Shown: positions 22,981 through 38,200, counted from the first letter of the stretch. The stretch is DNA of 64,000 nucleotides from Elysia chlorotica (GCA_003991915.1 RQTK01000942.1:1-64000), one strand, 5' to 3'. A program made the numbers and translations. Notes: generated by a model from the sequence alone, not told the origin.

Positions 22981-25167
22981 TTAAGCATGATTTTTATGAA
23001 ATCCAGCGTTATTTAAAACAAAGAAGGTGAGTCAATACCACCATAAATATCATATACGTTATAACACAGGGATCTTAAATGGATAAGGGAGGAGACATAT
23101 TGATCAAAGATGGAGAAGGGAGGAAAATTAAGGTGAGAATGGTCAAAGATGGAGGCAAAGGTTTGATATAACTTGATTACAGATATATTATAAAACAACC
23201 AAGGCATGTTTAAAACATAATATTAATATGTCAGCAGTCTGTTTCTTTGATTGTGCTTTAAATACCATGCAATTTGTTAGTGGTAGGGGGAAAAACATGT
23301 ACATAGAGTATCAAACAGATGGTATGGATTAAATTTAAATCACAACTATGATTATGGAAAGGCGTTTAAGAATAAGACCTTAGATTCATCAGGCACTGAT
23401 ATAGAAACAAGAAAGAAATTACATGAAAAACTTGGAGGTGTGGGGGATCGGGAACAGCAAAGTACATAGTTATATATTGATTGAAATTGAAATTCTTAAT
23501 CAGTATTGAAGGCCATTGGCCCAAATTACAAAACAGTGTTATAGTTTTAACAGAGACATTCTATTGTGAACATGTTAAAGATGAACATGCTAAAGACGTA
23601 AGGAAACTCAGTACTTCCTGGGTAAAGATTTTTCCGAATTAGTGTACAAACTTTCAGGTCAACAAGTTTAAATGTTATATACAAGTGAAAATTTATGAAT
23701 GTCTTTTCCTGAAAATCATTATTTCTTGTATGCAATGTCTTTCTAACAAAAGTTTTAAATTTAAAATGTTGGGAGGACATTTTATATAGTGTTTAGTAAG
23801 AGGCATAATTTGACATTTGAAGGATATGCATAATGTATATATGTAAAAAAAAAAACATTCTTGATTCACTTGCAGCTTGGCAAATAAAGAGGTAATGAAA
23901 CTTACTGTCAATATCTACCGAGGAGCACCAATTACATTATTTTAATACTTTGATGAAATTGAACAAGACAGAAATATCGCATGAAAATCTTGTTTGTGAA
24001 ATGAAGGACAGAGAAAGATGGGTAAAGATTGTCATAGCTTATTTCTGACTGCGGTTGCATGATGATAGATAAATCGCAATAATACTATGTAAAATTTATG
24101 CTTAAAGCGCCACTAATTCTGTATTACACTAATTTGGGGAAGGAAAAAAAAAAGACAAAACCTGGGTGAACAGTTGTACTTTTTTCAACAAAAAATATGC
24201 ACATGTAGTAATGATATTTGATTTAAATCCAAGAAAAAGAGCTCAAAGCGCTTTTACACATCAAAGTTTTAAAAATGGTTAACTTTCTCATTAAGACCGA
24301 CAATTATACACTCGTTTCAGAGCAGAAATATTTAGCTAGGTTGTGGACCGAAAAGAATAAAGAACCAATTGTAGTTCAATTGAAATTGAAATACATGTAC
24401 AATACATGTAATAGTCAAACGGTGTTTTTGTTTTTGTAATTGAATTGTATTGTGAACGCATACAGAGACATTTTGATTAATCTAATGTCTTATTCTTAAG
24501 AGAAACGATGTGGTTAGGACATTGGGGCGGCCTCATTCTTATTCTCAGTTTTATTAATTCAATTTCTTTGTAGGAGTAAAGGGTTCTTCTAGTCCTAAGT
24601 CTCCTGTAGTTTCTCAACGAGGGTCTATTATGGCGATCGATCTCATTAATCACAATCCTTTAAGGCTTTTACTAGGGGGTATAACTCAGAAGCTTAAAAT
24701 ATTAGCAAACTAAAAGAGTACGACATTATTAAGTACACAGGGTTCATCAACATAATGGATGAAACATAATGTGGCATTACATGAAATTTCTATAAAATTA
24801 AAGCATTGGTATAGGTAAAAAAAAGAGTTGACTTTATATCTATTAGTATTAAATTCAATCTTACTTGAACAAAGACGAATATCTGAACTGGGACAGTACT
24901 TTTTTTTTCTTTACATTTTTTATTCCAGTGTTGACTTTAATACATTATGTATATAATTCTACTGGACCAAAATCCTTAAAGATGACTAGCGCAGATGCTT
25001 GAAACAATAACACTCAAACAGCGAACATATAAAATCTGTACTACCGTACATTACTGCAGCTGCCCTAATTACCAATCATCAAGAAAGGTACTATGACTAA
25101 CTAAGAATTGCGCACTACAGAGAGTGGGGCCTAAACGCCTAAGTAGTGCAAGGTGAAGGCCGCCGCC
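22981..25167 (-). other. EPS8: Probable 3' UTR of EPS8
   Basis: A-rich on the plus strand (T-rich in EPS8 sense) with no exon recognised. It runs from the stop codon to the minus-strand AATAAA at 22975. Confidence 0.5.
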
Positions 25168-25274
25168 CTAGTACATGGCGTCCAGCTCGACCTGACTCTG
25201 GCGAAGCTGGCTCTTCTGTCTGATAAGCTGCTGCTGGAGTGAGGCGCCGCTCTGGTCGGCTCGGAAGTCTGGCC
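25168..25274 (-). CDS. EPS8: EPS8 last coding exon and stop
   Basis: Acceptor TTTCGCAG. Encodes [20 protein letters not shown] and [14 protein letters not shown], then TAG. The heptad-like Q/L pattern suggests a helical tail. Confidence 0.87.
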
Positions 25275-25468
25275 CTGCGAAACAAGACACACACAGACAG
25301 ACACAGACATCAGACTTTCGTGGGTTGGCAGGATTTACAATAATGAATGCATAACGATAATTGTATTGAGGATGATGGTCATGATAATGTTAATGGTGAT
25401 GATGGTGATCATGATGATGATGAAAATTACTACTAGTACTACTACTACTGCTACTGCTGCTGCTGCTG

Positions 25469-25524
<56 letters not shown>

Positions 25525-25673
25525 GACAGACACAGACATCAGACTTTCGTGGGTTGGCAGGATTTACAATAATGAATGCATTAACGATAATTGTATGAGG
25601 ATGATGGTCATGATAATGTTAATGGTGATGATGGTGATCATGATGATGATGAAAATTACTACTACCACTACCA

Positions 25674-25704
<31 letters not shown>

Positions 25705-25720
25705 AACTACTACTACTACA

Positions 25721-25754
<34 letters not shown>

Positions 25755-26800
25755 AAAACAACAACAGCAACAACAACATAAACAGCAGCAGCAGCAACTA
25801 GTACATGTACAGTGAACCAGATTTAGGAAAGACGGACCACTGAGATAATTATATGTAGAGCTAGGATATGTAGGTAGTTAAATAGTTTTTAGAAGCAGGC
25901 TTTAAGTGAAAATGATCAAAAATTGATTTCGCATTAAACGCTCGATTTGTATTTGCGTCGGTACGAATCGCCTGGAATAATATGGTAAGTACATATACAA
26001 GACACTGAATTCTAGTTATCCTTAGGAGATGCCTAAAAAATTCAGTCCAACCTGAGTGGTTCTCCTGCATTCAAATCAAGAGTTACTTGGTATTGACCGA
26101 ATCCTTCAGAGCATCTCGTCAAAATGACTACATGAAGTTTCCGGGTTTGACAGTATGTAACCTAAGCGTATCAATGTTCATCTCTCAAGACTGTAACGTA
26201 TGTATCGCGTTACACAAACACCGGATATGTCCAGCAGTGGAATCCGCTTAAGGCAAACTTCTGGGTGACACATTTAAAAGTTTATGTTATCCGAAGTCTT
26301 TTTTTAACAGTCGTTGTAAAGTAAAGAAAAAAGTAAATGGTGCTTCGGAATTGTATATTAAGCCATTGTTTATCTTAAACAGAGTTTATCTTAAGCGGAT
26401 TTCACAACACATGGACAGTGTATTCTCTCCTCTCACCCTGTGCCGATCGGGCAAACATCTGCTGTCTCTCTGCCTGGCTAGGTTGCTGCTGTTGTTGGTG
26501 CTGCTGCTGTGGGCTGTGGTGGGCGTCGCCATGATGTAGCAGGAACTCCTGGTCCTCGGGCTGGTTGTCTGTCTCCGTGACGTGCTGTTTGCGCCGCTGC
26601 AGGATCGCGTTTAGCTCCTTGGCGGTGCGAGTACCGTACTGGGTGGAGAAAGAAAAAAAGGGGGGGGGGGGAGGTGAGAGATAGAGATGTAGAGATAGGG
26701 ATGTAGAGAGAGAGAGGGGTAAAAAGAGATGGAGATAGAGAGAAAGAAAGAGATTTTAGCAAACAGTAATAAAGAAAGCGCGAGATATGGAGAGAGAGAG

Positions 26801-26846
<46 letters not shown>

Positions 26847-29800
26847 AGAAGAAGGGAGGAGACAAATCTCTAAATTAAATAATACTCCAACTAATCCATT
26901 GCATATTGAGATTTAAAAAGTACAGTAGCTTCACTGATATTAATTTTTTGCCTAGATAATTAAAGTGGATATCAAAATTGCGAATTAGATCTTTAACCCA
27001 CCTTTTCCTCAGGACTCTTTGTCCCGGACACTTCAAATTTAGAACTAAATTTAGTAACTCATCAAGCTTCCACAAGAGAAATTTCTATCTCCTCTTTCAA
27101 TTTCAGACCCATACCCTACCCATTTCTCAAACGTAACCCGAGGAATTTCTCTTCTCTTTGAATCAAGACTAAACAACATATTACAGTCATTGTTCACACA
27201 TACACCTTCAATTTTAAGAATAAAACTTATAATCAGCCATTCCTCAAAACTGCACCAGAGGAACTCTCTTCTCTTTGAATTTAGAACTAACATCGTTGCA
27301 ATTCTACCTAAAAAAAATTCAGAATCCAGTCAAACTAATTAATTTTGAGACTATAGTTCTTCGAATGGCAAACCCCCACAACCCACAACCTAGCTCTTGC
27401 CCACACTGACCCCGGAGGAATTTTTCTGCAGGGTGAGCAGGCCGTCCAACCTGGTCGCCTCGTCCCGGCCCAGCAGCTGCTGGAAGTCTGGCAGTCTCAG
27501 GTGGAACATGTCCAGACCCGTGTGGCCGCGGAACACCTGCACAGTCCTGATCACGGAGAGAGATGGAGATGCGATTTTAAATACGTTGCATATAACAAAA
27601 GCAGTCATAATCAGTAAGTAAAATTAGTTTTTCTAGAGAGTAGGACACTTGCCATGTATACATAATACTCATCAAGATGGAGATGCGATTTTAAATACGT
27701 TGCGAATAACAAAGCAGCCATAATCAGTAAGTAACATTAGTTTTTCTAGAGAGTAGGACACTTGCCATGTATACATAATACTCATCAAGACGGAGATGCG
27801 ATTTTAAATACGTTGCGAATAACAAAGCAGCCATAATCAGTAAGTAAAATTAGTTTTTCTAGAGAGTAGGACACTTGCCATGCATACATAATACTCATCA
27901 AGACGGAGATGCGATTTTTAATACATTGCATAAACAAAGCAGTCATAATCAAGAAGTACACAACTTACTTGTTCTACAGAGTAGGGCACTTGTCATGTAT
28001 ACATGATACTCATGAAGACGGAGAAACGATTTTTCTTACATTGCATAAACAAACAGCGTAACCAATGAGTACAGATTTTACTTTTTCTACAGAGTAGGAA
28101 AAAATATACTTTCTCTCAGTCTCTTGTCATGTATACATAATACTTATCAATACGGGGATACGGTTTTACACATGGCAAAGCAACATTAATACTTAAATAC
28201 TGAATATATTCCTAGAGTAAAAAAACAACAACCCAGATATATTATTATACTTATATATTACTATATGTATAAATATGAGAATAAGACTTGGCACTTTAGA
28301 AAGACAACCTTTATACTTTATGAACCTTATGTATTCATATATATTTCTGAAGTTTGGTCGAACAAGTTTACATTTAGCAGAAAAAACGACAACGGCAAAC
28401 AAACCGCGTATATCTATTTCAAAAAGTATATTTGTCTATTAATGAAGATATGAGTTAACAATAATTTTACCCAAACAAACTAAATACTTTCTTGTTCCCC
28501 TGAAGCCATGATAAAACCGTTACCCTCATGTGTTTATAAGCTTTACATATCTACCTCCCGTTCCGTGGACCCTCTTTTCCTTTACGTTATCAGAGAATCA
28601 GACACATTACCTCTATTGTGTTTGAGAATCAACATTGGGCTTATTTTATGTTTGTGGTTTAAAAAAAAAAACAGCTTCACCACCCAGTTATATTATATCT
28701 TAATGAATTTTTAGATTCACTAACTCATTGCTAATTGGTGGCCCCAACTGCCTTTTAACCCCTTTTAACACTGACTTGTGACCCCTGCTAAAACTGACCC
28801 CGTGACCCGTACTGACCCTGACCCCATGACCCTGACTGACACTGACCTCTCGCTGAACTTCTTGTTGGCGAGCCACTCCGTGACCTCGGCTGCGCTTGAC
28901 CGCTCGTTGATGTGGGTGACCTCTGCCGCTCGGCCTGACCGCGGGGAATTCCCCGATGACCCAGATTGAGGTGATCATGAAGAATCTTTTCAACTGAACC
29001 TACGCTGATCCTGGTTTCACTTGCTAACTGTTTGACTGTTATTCGCCTGTCCTGCTTTACTAGTCCCTCCACAGTGGACACGTTTTTCTCAGTCACAACA
29101 GATGTTGGCCAGCCTTCGCGAGGTTCATCCATCACTGACAAAAAGCCACAGTGAACTTTCTCACCCAATGAGTCACCGTACTGTAGTTAGGGCACTTTTC
29201 AGCATAAACTTCTACCATCTGTTGATGAATTTCCGTGGGGATTTGTCCTTTTAAGTGAAGGAATTTGATGACAGAGCGATATTCAACGGCCTCCATGGCA
29301 GACAATTTGTAAACAACAAATGACAACTTCCTAGGGGTTGTTTTACTTGATGCGCTAAAAGGTGCAGAAAAAAATTCCGATTTTCCCCAAATTTTGCATG
29401 CCGTGTTCAACATAGATGATCTAGCTACCCACAAAATTTCTTTACTCTAGTACAACTGCTTCAAGGTCAAGCTAAGGACATAATGAACACCCCTCGTACT
29501 AGCTGAGGTTTAGATGCACGCTCCTCACGCTCTTATTCTAGAGCTTTAATCGATTGAGTAATATACTAAACTGATACCAGCTTAGACTAGTAAAATATAT
29601 TCTAGTTTTGATGATAGATAGTAAGTTATAAAAACTTGAAGAAAAACTTTAGCATTACACTTTTTAGACCTACCTGTGTATATTATTCAATGAATAGTTT
29701 ATAGATAAACAATATAGTGATTAAAATGTGCCTTGTATGTGTTCTTAATTTTGTAGAAGATACCAAGACATATCCTATCTCTTTTCTTATGTAATTAGCA

Positions 29801-32195
29801 TATGCAACAAAATATATTTAAACACAAAATACGATGCAAACTACGAATATCAGAATAAGTGAATGAAAAAAATCTTCTCATGTAAAGCAGACAGAAATGG
29901 TATTATAGTGTTGGATGAGGATTGAAACACCGAGGTGGGATTGTGGGAAAGTTAGGTTGGGTCTATAAATAGTTTCTATTGAATAATATCTGATCAATTT
30001 TATATTATGATAGAGGAAAATTGAAAGAAGAAAGGATTTCTTATTACAACATTAAAAATAGAAATAATCAATTATAGTACAATCTAGAAATCCATTAACT
30101 CTAGACAAGGACATGGAATAAACCACTGTATTCTTAGATTTCAATTTTCACCCAACTATAAAAGTTACAAATTGTCTGCCCCTTTTTCGGAATTTAATCC
30201 CTCCCGCCAGAAACCGAGCTAACAGACACGCCAGATTGGTTGATTTCTGCCTCAATTCTCACTGCTGGCCGGGACACCGGAAGTGGACCTAGCCCTGTCC
30301 CGGGACGCCATCTTGGAAGTGAGGTCATCCAGCCAGCCGGGGTCAACCTTGGCCGCGTCAGCGAGGGATGGATGGGTGAGGCGGCGCGGACCCTGATATC
30401 TCTCGGGGTGCACACTCGAGTACTCGGCCTCGGGTAGGGTCAGGGGTCCAATGATAAGACCATCGCCCCCCTCCTCCGTCTGGTGCTGGCTTTGGAGTGA
30501 CAGAGCCCTTGACCTTGTTAATGGTAGCCTTGACATTGGCGGCGGCTGTGGTGAGTCGCCCGAGCCATAATCGGCGAATGGGTCACGTGACTCCAAAACA
30601 GCTTTGCCGGGCTCAGACCCACGCCTTGGAGCTACTGCTGGGTGTTGTTTGCTTGGTAAAGGACCGGTTCTGGTGTGAGATGTTGGGCCTCCTTCGTGGA
30701 CGTTAGGAGTATCTAGAGTAGAGTAGCAGAGAAAACATCAAGGTCAATTTACAGGGTTATTACATTATAAAAACTTTACTTGTATTCGAAAAGAATAGGA
30801 ATGTGTAGCTCTTTTCTTTCTTGATCTGCCTTCCTGGATTTTACAAAACTATCATTTTCCAGGTTTGAATTTCCATACAATTATAATAATTTTTGTTTTC
30901 ATTCATTAAAAGAAGAAAATTGTAAGAAATAATATTATAAATCTGTTAAATCTCGCTAAATATAATGTATTAACCATCGACATCTATCATTGGCAAGCCT
31001 GTGAGCCCAAGTTGTACGGACTCTACTATAAGTATTATCGCCAACCCGCCAACCCTATAAAAAACCCCCACAATAACTAACAATGGATATGGGCTTACAA
31101 CTCTTCTAGTTTAGAAGTTGATGGAAGTAACTTTCCTTTGGTGAGCCTGTGATTCATTATCATGAGGATCTTTTGTTTTACCAAAGCCCCTCCCCCCTTT
31201 CTTCGACCGTGTATCTCCATCAACTTTAGAGACACCAAACGGTATACATGTACCGAAATCAAACAGCTGCTAGAAGTAGATGTTAGAGATCAATGGATGC
31301 TCCCGTATTTTTCGTTTTTCTTTCTTCACTTCCACGAAACTCACACATATTCTGGTACATTGCTTATTTTTTTTTATTTTTTTTTTGGAATTACAAAGAG
31401 TTTCTTTATTTCCTTGCTTGCTGTTGCTGTTGTTATTATTGTCGTTGTTGTTGTTTGTTGTTGTCTAGACAGACCATTATAACGAACACTTTCTCAACTT
31501 ATCTAAAGGCAACAGTCACAATTTGATCGACTCAATTTGTTAAGCCTACCATTATCGCATTGGTTTCGGGCCTGGTCTCAAAATATGATACTTTAGTACA
31601 TGTTTAGGTGATCACTTGGAGGTCAATTTTTGATTACCGGTATATATAATTATGTCCCCTGGGCCTCATAAACACAAATTATATACAGATACCCCCTTCC
31701 CCTCCCGCATTTTTTCTCTTAGACCAGAGCAGTAACTGGTTGAGCTAATAATGCACTTTGACTTTTATTGTATTATCATTGTAATGCGATATTACTTCTT
31801 GAATAGCCCTTCGCTTTCCCGATCTCTACTCATCTTTTCTTGCTTGATCTATATCGTTTTATTCATTTAAAACCGGCTAAGATTGCCGGATTCAGGTTGC
31901 AGGGGGTCCAACTCAGTTTGGGGGCCCCTCATTCCATTATGACGGTTCTAGGATGCATAATTTTACAAAGCTCTTTATTGGAGCATCACTTCTGGTGAGG
32001 GGATCCTTTTGGTGGCGGCCCACTGCGGGGTTTGTGTTTGGTTTAGCAGCGTTATATGTGTGAAATACAGGAAATTGTTTTTAATCGGGCTGGAAGAAAC
32101 ATTTGCCATTTCTTCAATATTTGCACCCGACAAAACCTGTTTTTTTTTTTTCAATAATAAGTATCACATTTTTGGAATTAGCTCGTAAATAAAGG

Positions 32196-32267
<72 letters not shown>

Positions 32268-35200
32268 AACTGGAATCTAGTCATAGTATTTTTTATATTA
32301 TGTGGTTTACCCACCACTCATTGTATACTTTATTTTTGCCAAATAGTATAGTTTGATTTTAAGATTAAAAAGAAAAATCTTCAACAAATAAATCTCTTAA
32401 CAGACAGGGATGAAGCATATTGGGTAACCTATCATAAATATCAATGGAAAGTACTGAGCAAACTGTCATTCGCACTTTACAATTATGTGAAGTGAGCAGT
32501 TTATTGCCTGGTGTAAAACACATTCATTCATTTTTCATTGCATTTTACATCTAATAGTAATTAACTTTTTCTTGAACGCATGATATTAAACTTTAGGTAA
32601 CAATGAGGGTTCACATCTATCAAAAAAATAAAAAAAAGCAAGTTGATGATCTTAAAGCGAAAAAGTATATTTTTTCCTTCTGTTTGCAGCACAAGCCAAC
32701 AGGATCAAACCAGCATAAAATTATACTTTTGGTATTTCTGGGAAGGCCAACATTTCAAACGTTTCTGAGATTTAAGCAGGAACAAAGGGGACTTTTCAAC
32801 CATTTTGTCCAATAGACATACTGAGAGCTCTTTTAGTGAAACACATCTCACTAGTCACTAACTCTGTTTTCTCTGATAAGACAAGTTGTGTGTCAAGAAT
32901 ACCAGAACTGGATCCAAACTCACCTGATGTGCTTGCAGTGTCCAGTCTCACATCAGCGGTCAGTGTATATCCAGGCAGCACAACCCGGCTCTCTGGTTGG
33001 TTGAATGCTTTGTTGGTCAGCAACGAGGCTACATATCCATCGCTGACGGGGCGCAAGACTAATATGCCATTCAATGTGCTCCCATATTATGAGGACCAAG
33101 GGATTTTTTGAAATAACGGATACTTCCCAATGGCTCTCTCTCTCCAGCCACCTTTCCTCAGTTTCTCTGTGTTCATTTCTGAGAACACATTTTTTCTCTC
33201 TCTCGTCACACTGAAGTGTCACCGATCTAAGCATTAGGCTTTTGAGATCTACTCTTCCAACTCAAGCCTGGAAACACCTCATTGATTTGTTTACTGAGCT
33301 TTACCCCAAAATTGGCTTTACCAATTTTTTTTTTTCTGCAAATTTCACAACTTCTCACTTGTCATCCCTTAGCCAAACCAGATGCAAAAAATATGTTATA
33401 TTCAAATCCTTTTGTTTGATTGTTTTTTCTCTATAAAATCACGCTAAATGAGTAATTAAAATCACTTTAATAGCTGAATAAAATAGGATTGTACAATATC
33501 CAATTTCTCGAGAAAAAATGCAATTTTTATACTATCTTCCCTCATAGAAAATCAATGTTGTATAAAGAATAAACTAAAAAAACACCTCAAAGGAAACATC
33601 TAATTATTGTACAAATTTAAAAAACTACATGCAAAACTAAAACTTCAAGAAACAATGAAAATAATGTCAAGCAAGTGAAGTCCATGGGTCTTTGTTCATA
33701 AATAGAGTTTATTGGGATGGGAATTAGCATTAGACTGGGAGACCAGTAGGATAACGCTCAGGGAGTAATGGATAACACACAGGCAGTACCGTATATATGG
33801 TATATGTGAATGTGGGGGCACAATGATGAAAGCAGAGAAAATAGGCACACAAAAGTAGGATGAATAAATTGGGGTAGTTCCTAACAATAGAAAAAAATCA
33901 TGTATAGTAACATTACATGCCCTAGTAAAAAGATACTCTTATAATGGTACTTGTTATGTACATTTGTTTTGGATACACTGTGATGGTACAAGACAAAGAG
34001 AGAGGGAGGGAGTACAGGAAAGGAAAGATAAAAAAAATAATTATCTTGTCAGGAGGAGTTAGTAGTTTGTGCCGGAGTAGTAGGAAATAAATGACTAACA
34101 AAACATAGTATGTGATATGTGTATAATTATTATTAAATAAAATATTCCAGTTGCATTTCTATAGAATAGATCCATAGACAATGCAGGCATTAAGTCTGAA
34201 AACATTGTTTTACATGCATTATAAAAAAGATGATAACCCAAACCACAAAATATATCAATATATTAGACAGCCCTTGTTCCCTCTCTGTCTTTTGCATTAT
34301 CTGAAGATGTATAACATAATAATTACACTGACTGTTCATTTTTCAAAAACATTGATAACTGCGTATCAGTCCCAGACAAAACAATAGAATATAAATTACA
34401 AGCTCGGTTTTAAATAATGGGGTTTTGGGGACTTTTTTATTTGAATATACATAACATTCCCGTATCTTTGTCTGAATAACAGTAGATTTAAAATCTAAAA
34501 CCGTCTTCTAAATGTAACAATGAATTCAAGTAACTAGAACTGAGAAGTCTTCGGGGACATAAGTAGAGCTTCACAAGGTACTGATTCCTTCTGCGATATG
34601 TGACATTTAAAACTTTAATAACCTACAACAAATCTTGTCGCCATCTGATATGTGACATTGAAAGCTACAAAGAGTCTTGACACATCCGGAGCACACAACT
34701 ATCACCCCATGATCACATAACTGATGACCATCTTGTATGTTGTGCGACTTAGCCGGTGCTAAGTAATTTCGACATTAACCTAAAAAAACCCACGAATAAC
34801 AACCCATCAATCCCAAAAAGTTTTTTGTTTGTAAGGAAGCATTTCCCACCCCAATAAACCTGATGCAATATCAAAAAATGAATTTTTCTAAAATGAAAAC
34901 TGAACAAGGAAAACAGGACCTGACACATTTCACATCATCGATACATGTGACGAAAGGCAACAGTTTCTGGAATGGTCATCTTTGTAACATCATAATCAAC
35001 AGCAACAGCAACAACAATTGAAGAAAGAAAACACACAAAGACGATTTTGACATGTTTGGAAGAATATGCTTGATTATGACCCTGTAACAGTACGTGTAAG
35101 TAAGGCCGTAGTATTTGATGATATTTTTACATAAATAAGTGAGTGGAGGGCAAGTGCTCAAACCTGCCTCACTGCATGAGGCAAGCCAGAGTGTTTGCCA

Positions 35201-38200
35201 CCTATACCCGCATGCATATATTATGGAAAAAATGAATATAAACGGCAATAATAACAAAATTTGAAAAAGAACTATGGGGGTTATCAAACAAAAAGAAAAT
35301 CAAATGTAAATGAAATCAAAACACAACCAGAATGAAAGATGTTAACTTAGAATGCCAAAATGGTTTTCTTACAATGATCGTTGTAATGAAATACAAACTT
35401 ATGAACTTAAGTATTAGTAGCATGACTTTTCAAGTCTTTTTCTTACAAATATTCAATGTCCTTGCACAATCAACAAGAACAAAACTTCTCACAACAAATG
35501 TAAATATGAGAGAAAAAAAAAACCCATAAAGGAATTGTTTCCAGAGAAAACAGTAACAATAAACATGAAAAATATGAAAACAATTGTAAATACATCAACC
35601 ACAAGATGTACGAGAATTGTTACAAAATTTAAAGTTTCGATCATCAGAAAGGCACTTGATCAAAAAGGTGAAAAGGAAACAAGAACACAGTGAAATTCAA
35701 CCCACAGACTCAAGATCCATATCATACTTGCTATGTAATTGTTTTCCATTCTCTTTACTATAATATAGTGCTGCATTGAACGTTAAACTCAACTACTACT
35801 TCTCTCTACTATAAGTGATATTCTTAAGCTACATTACACTATTTGGCAAACCAATTCGGTTATATGATAAGTTCCCTATGATCACAATATTGAAATGGGC
35901 CTCAACTAGAATGAAAATATTTGAAGCAACTCATGGGAGAAGCAGCTCTAAGACAGACTGGAAAGTCACAGACAAATGGCAAGATCTTCATTCAACAAGA
36001 CAGAAATTTTTTGTAAAAGCTGTAGCAGGACTTGATTTCATCAGAGAAAATTCATAGACGTTTGCTACATTTGAAGATTTACACAAACTAAACTCTCTTT
36101 AGATTCTCTAAGCCAACTGTGCAATTTTTAAAAATCCCATCTCTGTAGTAGTATATTCCAACTATCGAAACATTCACCATACCAATATTCCAAACTATGA
36201 CTTCCGTGATCTCTAAAAGCCATGCCAGCGGCAATTTTTTCCTTCTGCACTATGCTGTCTAAAAAACTTTTGTACCATGGTAGAATAATCAAACCTTATG
36301 GGCTATAAAAGCTAGTATAATAAGGGTCAGATACACTAATTTAACAACTCATAAATCATATGTTTTTAAAGACAGTCTCAGAGACATTCCACTCCATGTA
36401 AACAAACAACCAGGAGCTACATGATTAACACTGAGCTGTAATAGTAACAAGAATGTCACTTAACAAACAACTGTAAAGAACAACAAAGTACATGTAGTTT
36501 GATTTTCATTTCCCTCAGTAGCATCATCCAGAGACAAACTGTATGAATGTTGAGACACAGAGTTGCTTCCCTTTGTCTTATTCACATTAGGCAAAAAATG
36601 ACAATGTTAATAAAAATAGAGATAAATGTGTATGCAAGTATGCAATATATGCATGATATTTATTTTATTATTATATGTATATATATACTGTATATATATA
36701 TATGTATTTATGCACAGCCAGTTATATTTAGAAAACATTAGTTTTTTTTATAGTTGATCCACCATCATTCTATTTCAATTGTCTTAACTCATTTTTAATC
36801 CAGCTTTTTTGTTCCCCCTTGCTCAGCCTTAGCTAGCGAAACATCTCGAGGCATTAAGGCTTTGAGGCTCAGACAGGGTTGCAGTAATGTCCATGGTATC
36901 AAACTATCAATAGTAAGTCATATAGAAAAAAAAACAGAATGTGAATTGTTTTGAACACAACTTTGATCCATCAATTCATGAATAAATACAAACATTTGAT
37001 CTACTACAGTTATTTACGCATATGCATTTGATCGGCTACAACTATTTACAATAAGAAGATGAAAAATGATGCAGGTTTGCTATTTTAACATTTCACAAAC
37101 TGGTCCAAATGAGAACCTGTCTGGTCATCCAGCCCAAATTAAACAAACATACATGTATGTATTTCCTTATCCATGTTTAGATTATGGTCCTTAATTTAAG
37201 TAGATCTAACAATAAGGAAAGGTAAGTAAAAAACAAATAAGTCTTTTCGTTTTAGACACAATTTGCCTCACCTCCCTGATTTCCTTGCTTATTTCAACAC
37301 AAATAAAAAAATATACATACAATGAAAGCGGGAGAAAAAAATGTAGGTCATGACAGCATGTTTTGGCAATGGTTATATCACGCCCATCTGATATTTTTAA
37401 GCTTCCCCTAAGTGGCTTCAAAATTTCTGTTGGCTACATACTTAGATATTATGATTTGTCATTTTTTATAATTTTCTTAACAAAAAAAACAACAAAAGAA
37501 TAAAGTTATTGGACTCAGTAAGACGCTAGCAATTATGTCTTTAAAGCTACAAATTACTATTTCTCTCACATGCACTTTTTACAATAATTTGGCAAAGGAA
37601 AGAAAAGAGCCAGAGAGCCAGAGCTCACAGAGAGGTAGAGAAAAAGAAAAAGCTGAAATATTAATATCGTACAGTTCTGTAATAAGGATGGATACTAATT
37701 GAATAATTAACAAAAATGTCTTAGACTTGCTAAATTTTCTTCTCACTACAAAATATCAAAAGTAATCTCTCGAACTCTTGAAGAGCTATAACATGAAAAT
37801 TGTATTTTTGAAATAAAATTTATAAAAATTTTATAATCTAATTGAAAAAATAATCAATTTACAAAGAAAAATATGAATTATCTGAGTGCATTACCAGAGA
37901 GAAAAACAAAGCATTTAATTATTGAAATGATAAACAAAAATCAAACAATAGTTTCTTAACTATTATCAATGGTCTCAAGGCAGAAACTTAAAATAAGCAC
38001 ATTAACTATGTTACTAGAATTCTCAGCAAAATTGCAATATTTTCAGCAATTTGAAAGAAGAAAAGTTGGAAATCTTTAAATTAAGCCCTCTCCAACTGTA
38101 ACTGGTATTATTTTCCCCAAAAAATTTTTTTTATGAAAAAAAAAGCTACAAGTATGATTGTTGATAATTGCTAATATTCTCTACTAAACATCAAAACAAA

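Noticed and set aside
25366-25801. Poly-Thr / poly-Val open frames
   Set aside because: Translation of the TAC triplet tracts in both directions.
30240-30437. Plus-strand open frame opposite the 450-bp EPS8 exon
   Set aside because: Shadow of a GC-rich minus-strand exon; no splice signals or family match on plus.
32953-33234. Separate small minus-strand gene
   Set aside because: The open stretch is better explained as an in-phase EPS8 cassette exon ending in GTGAGT.
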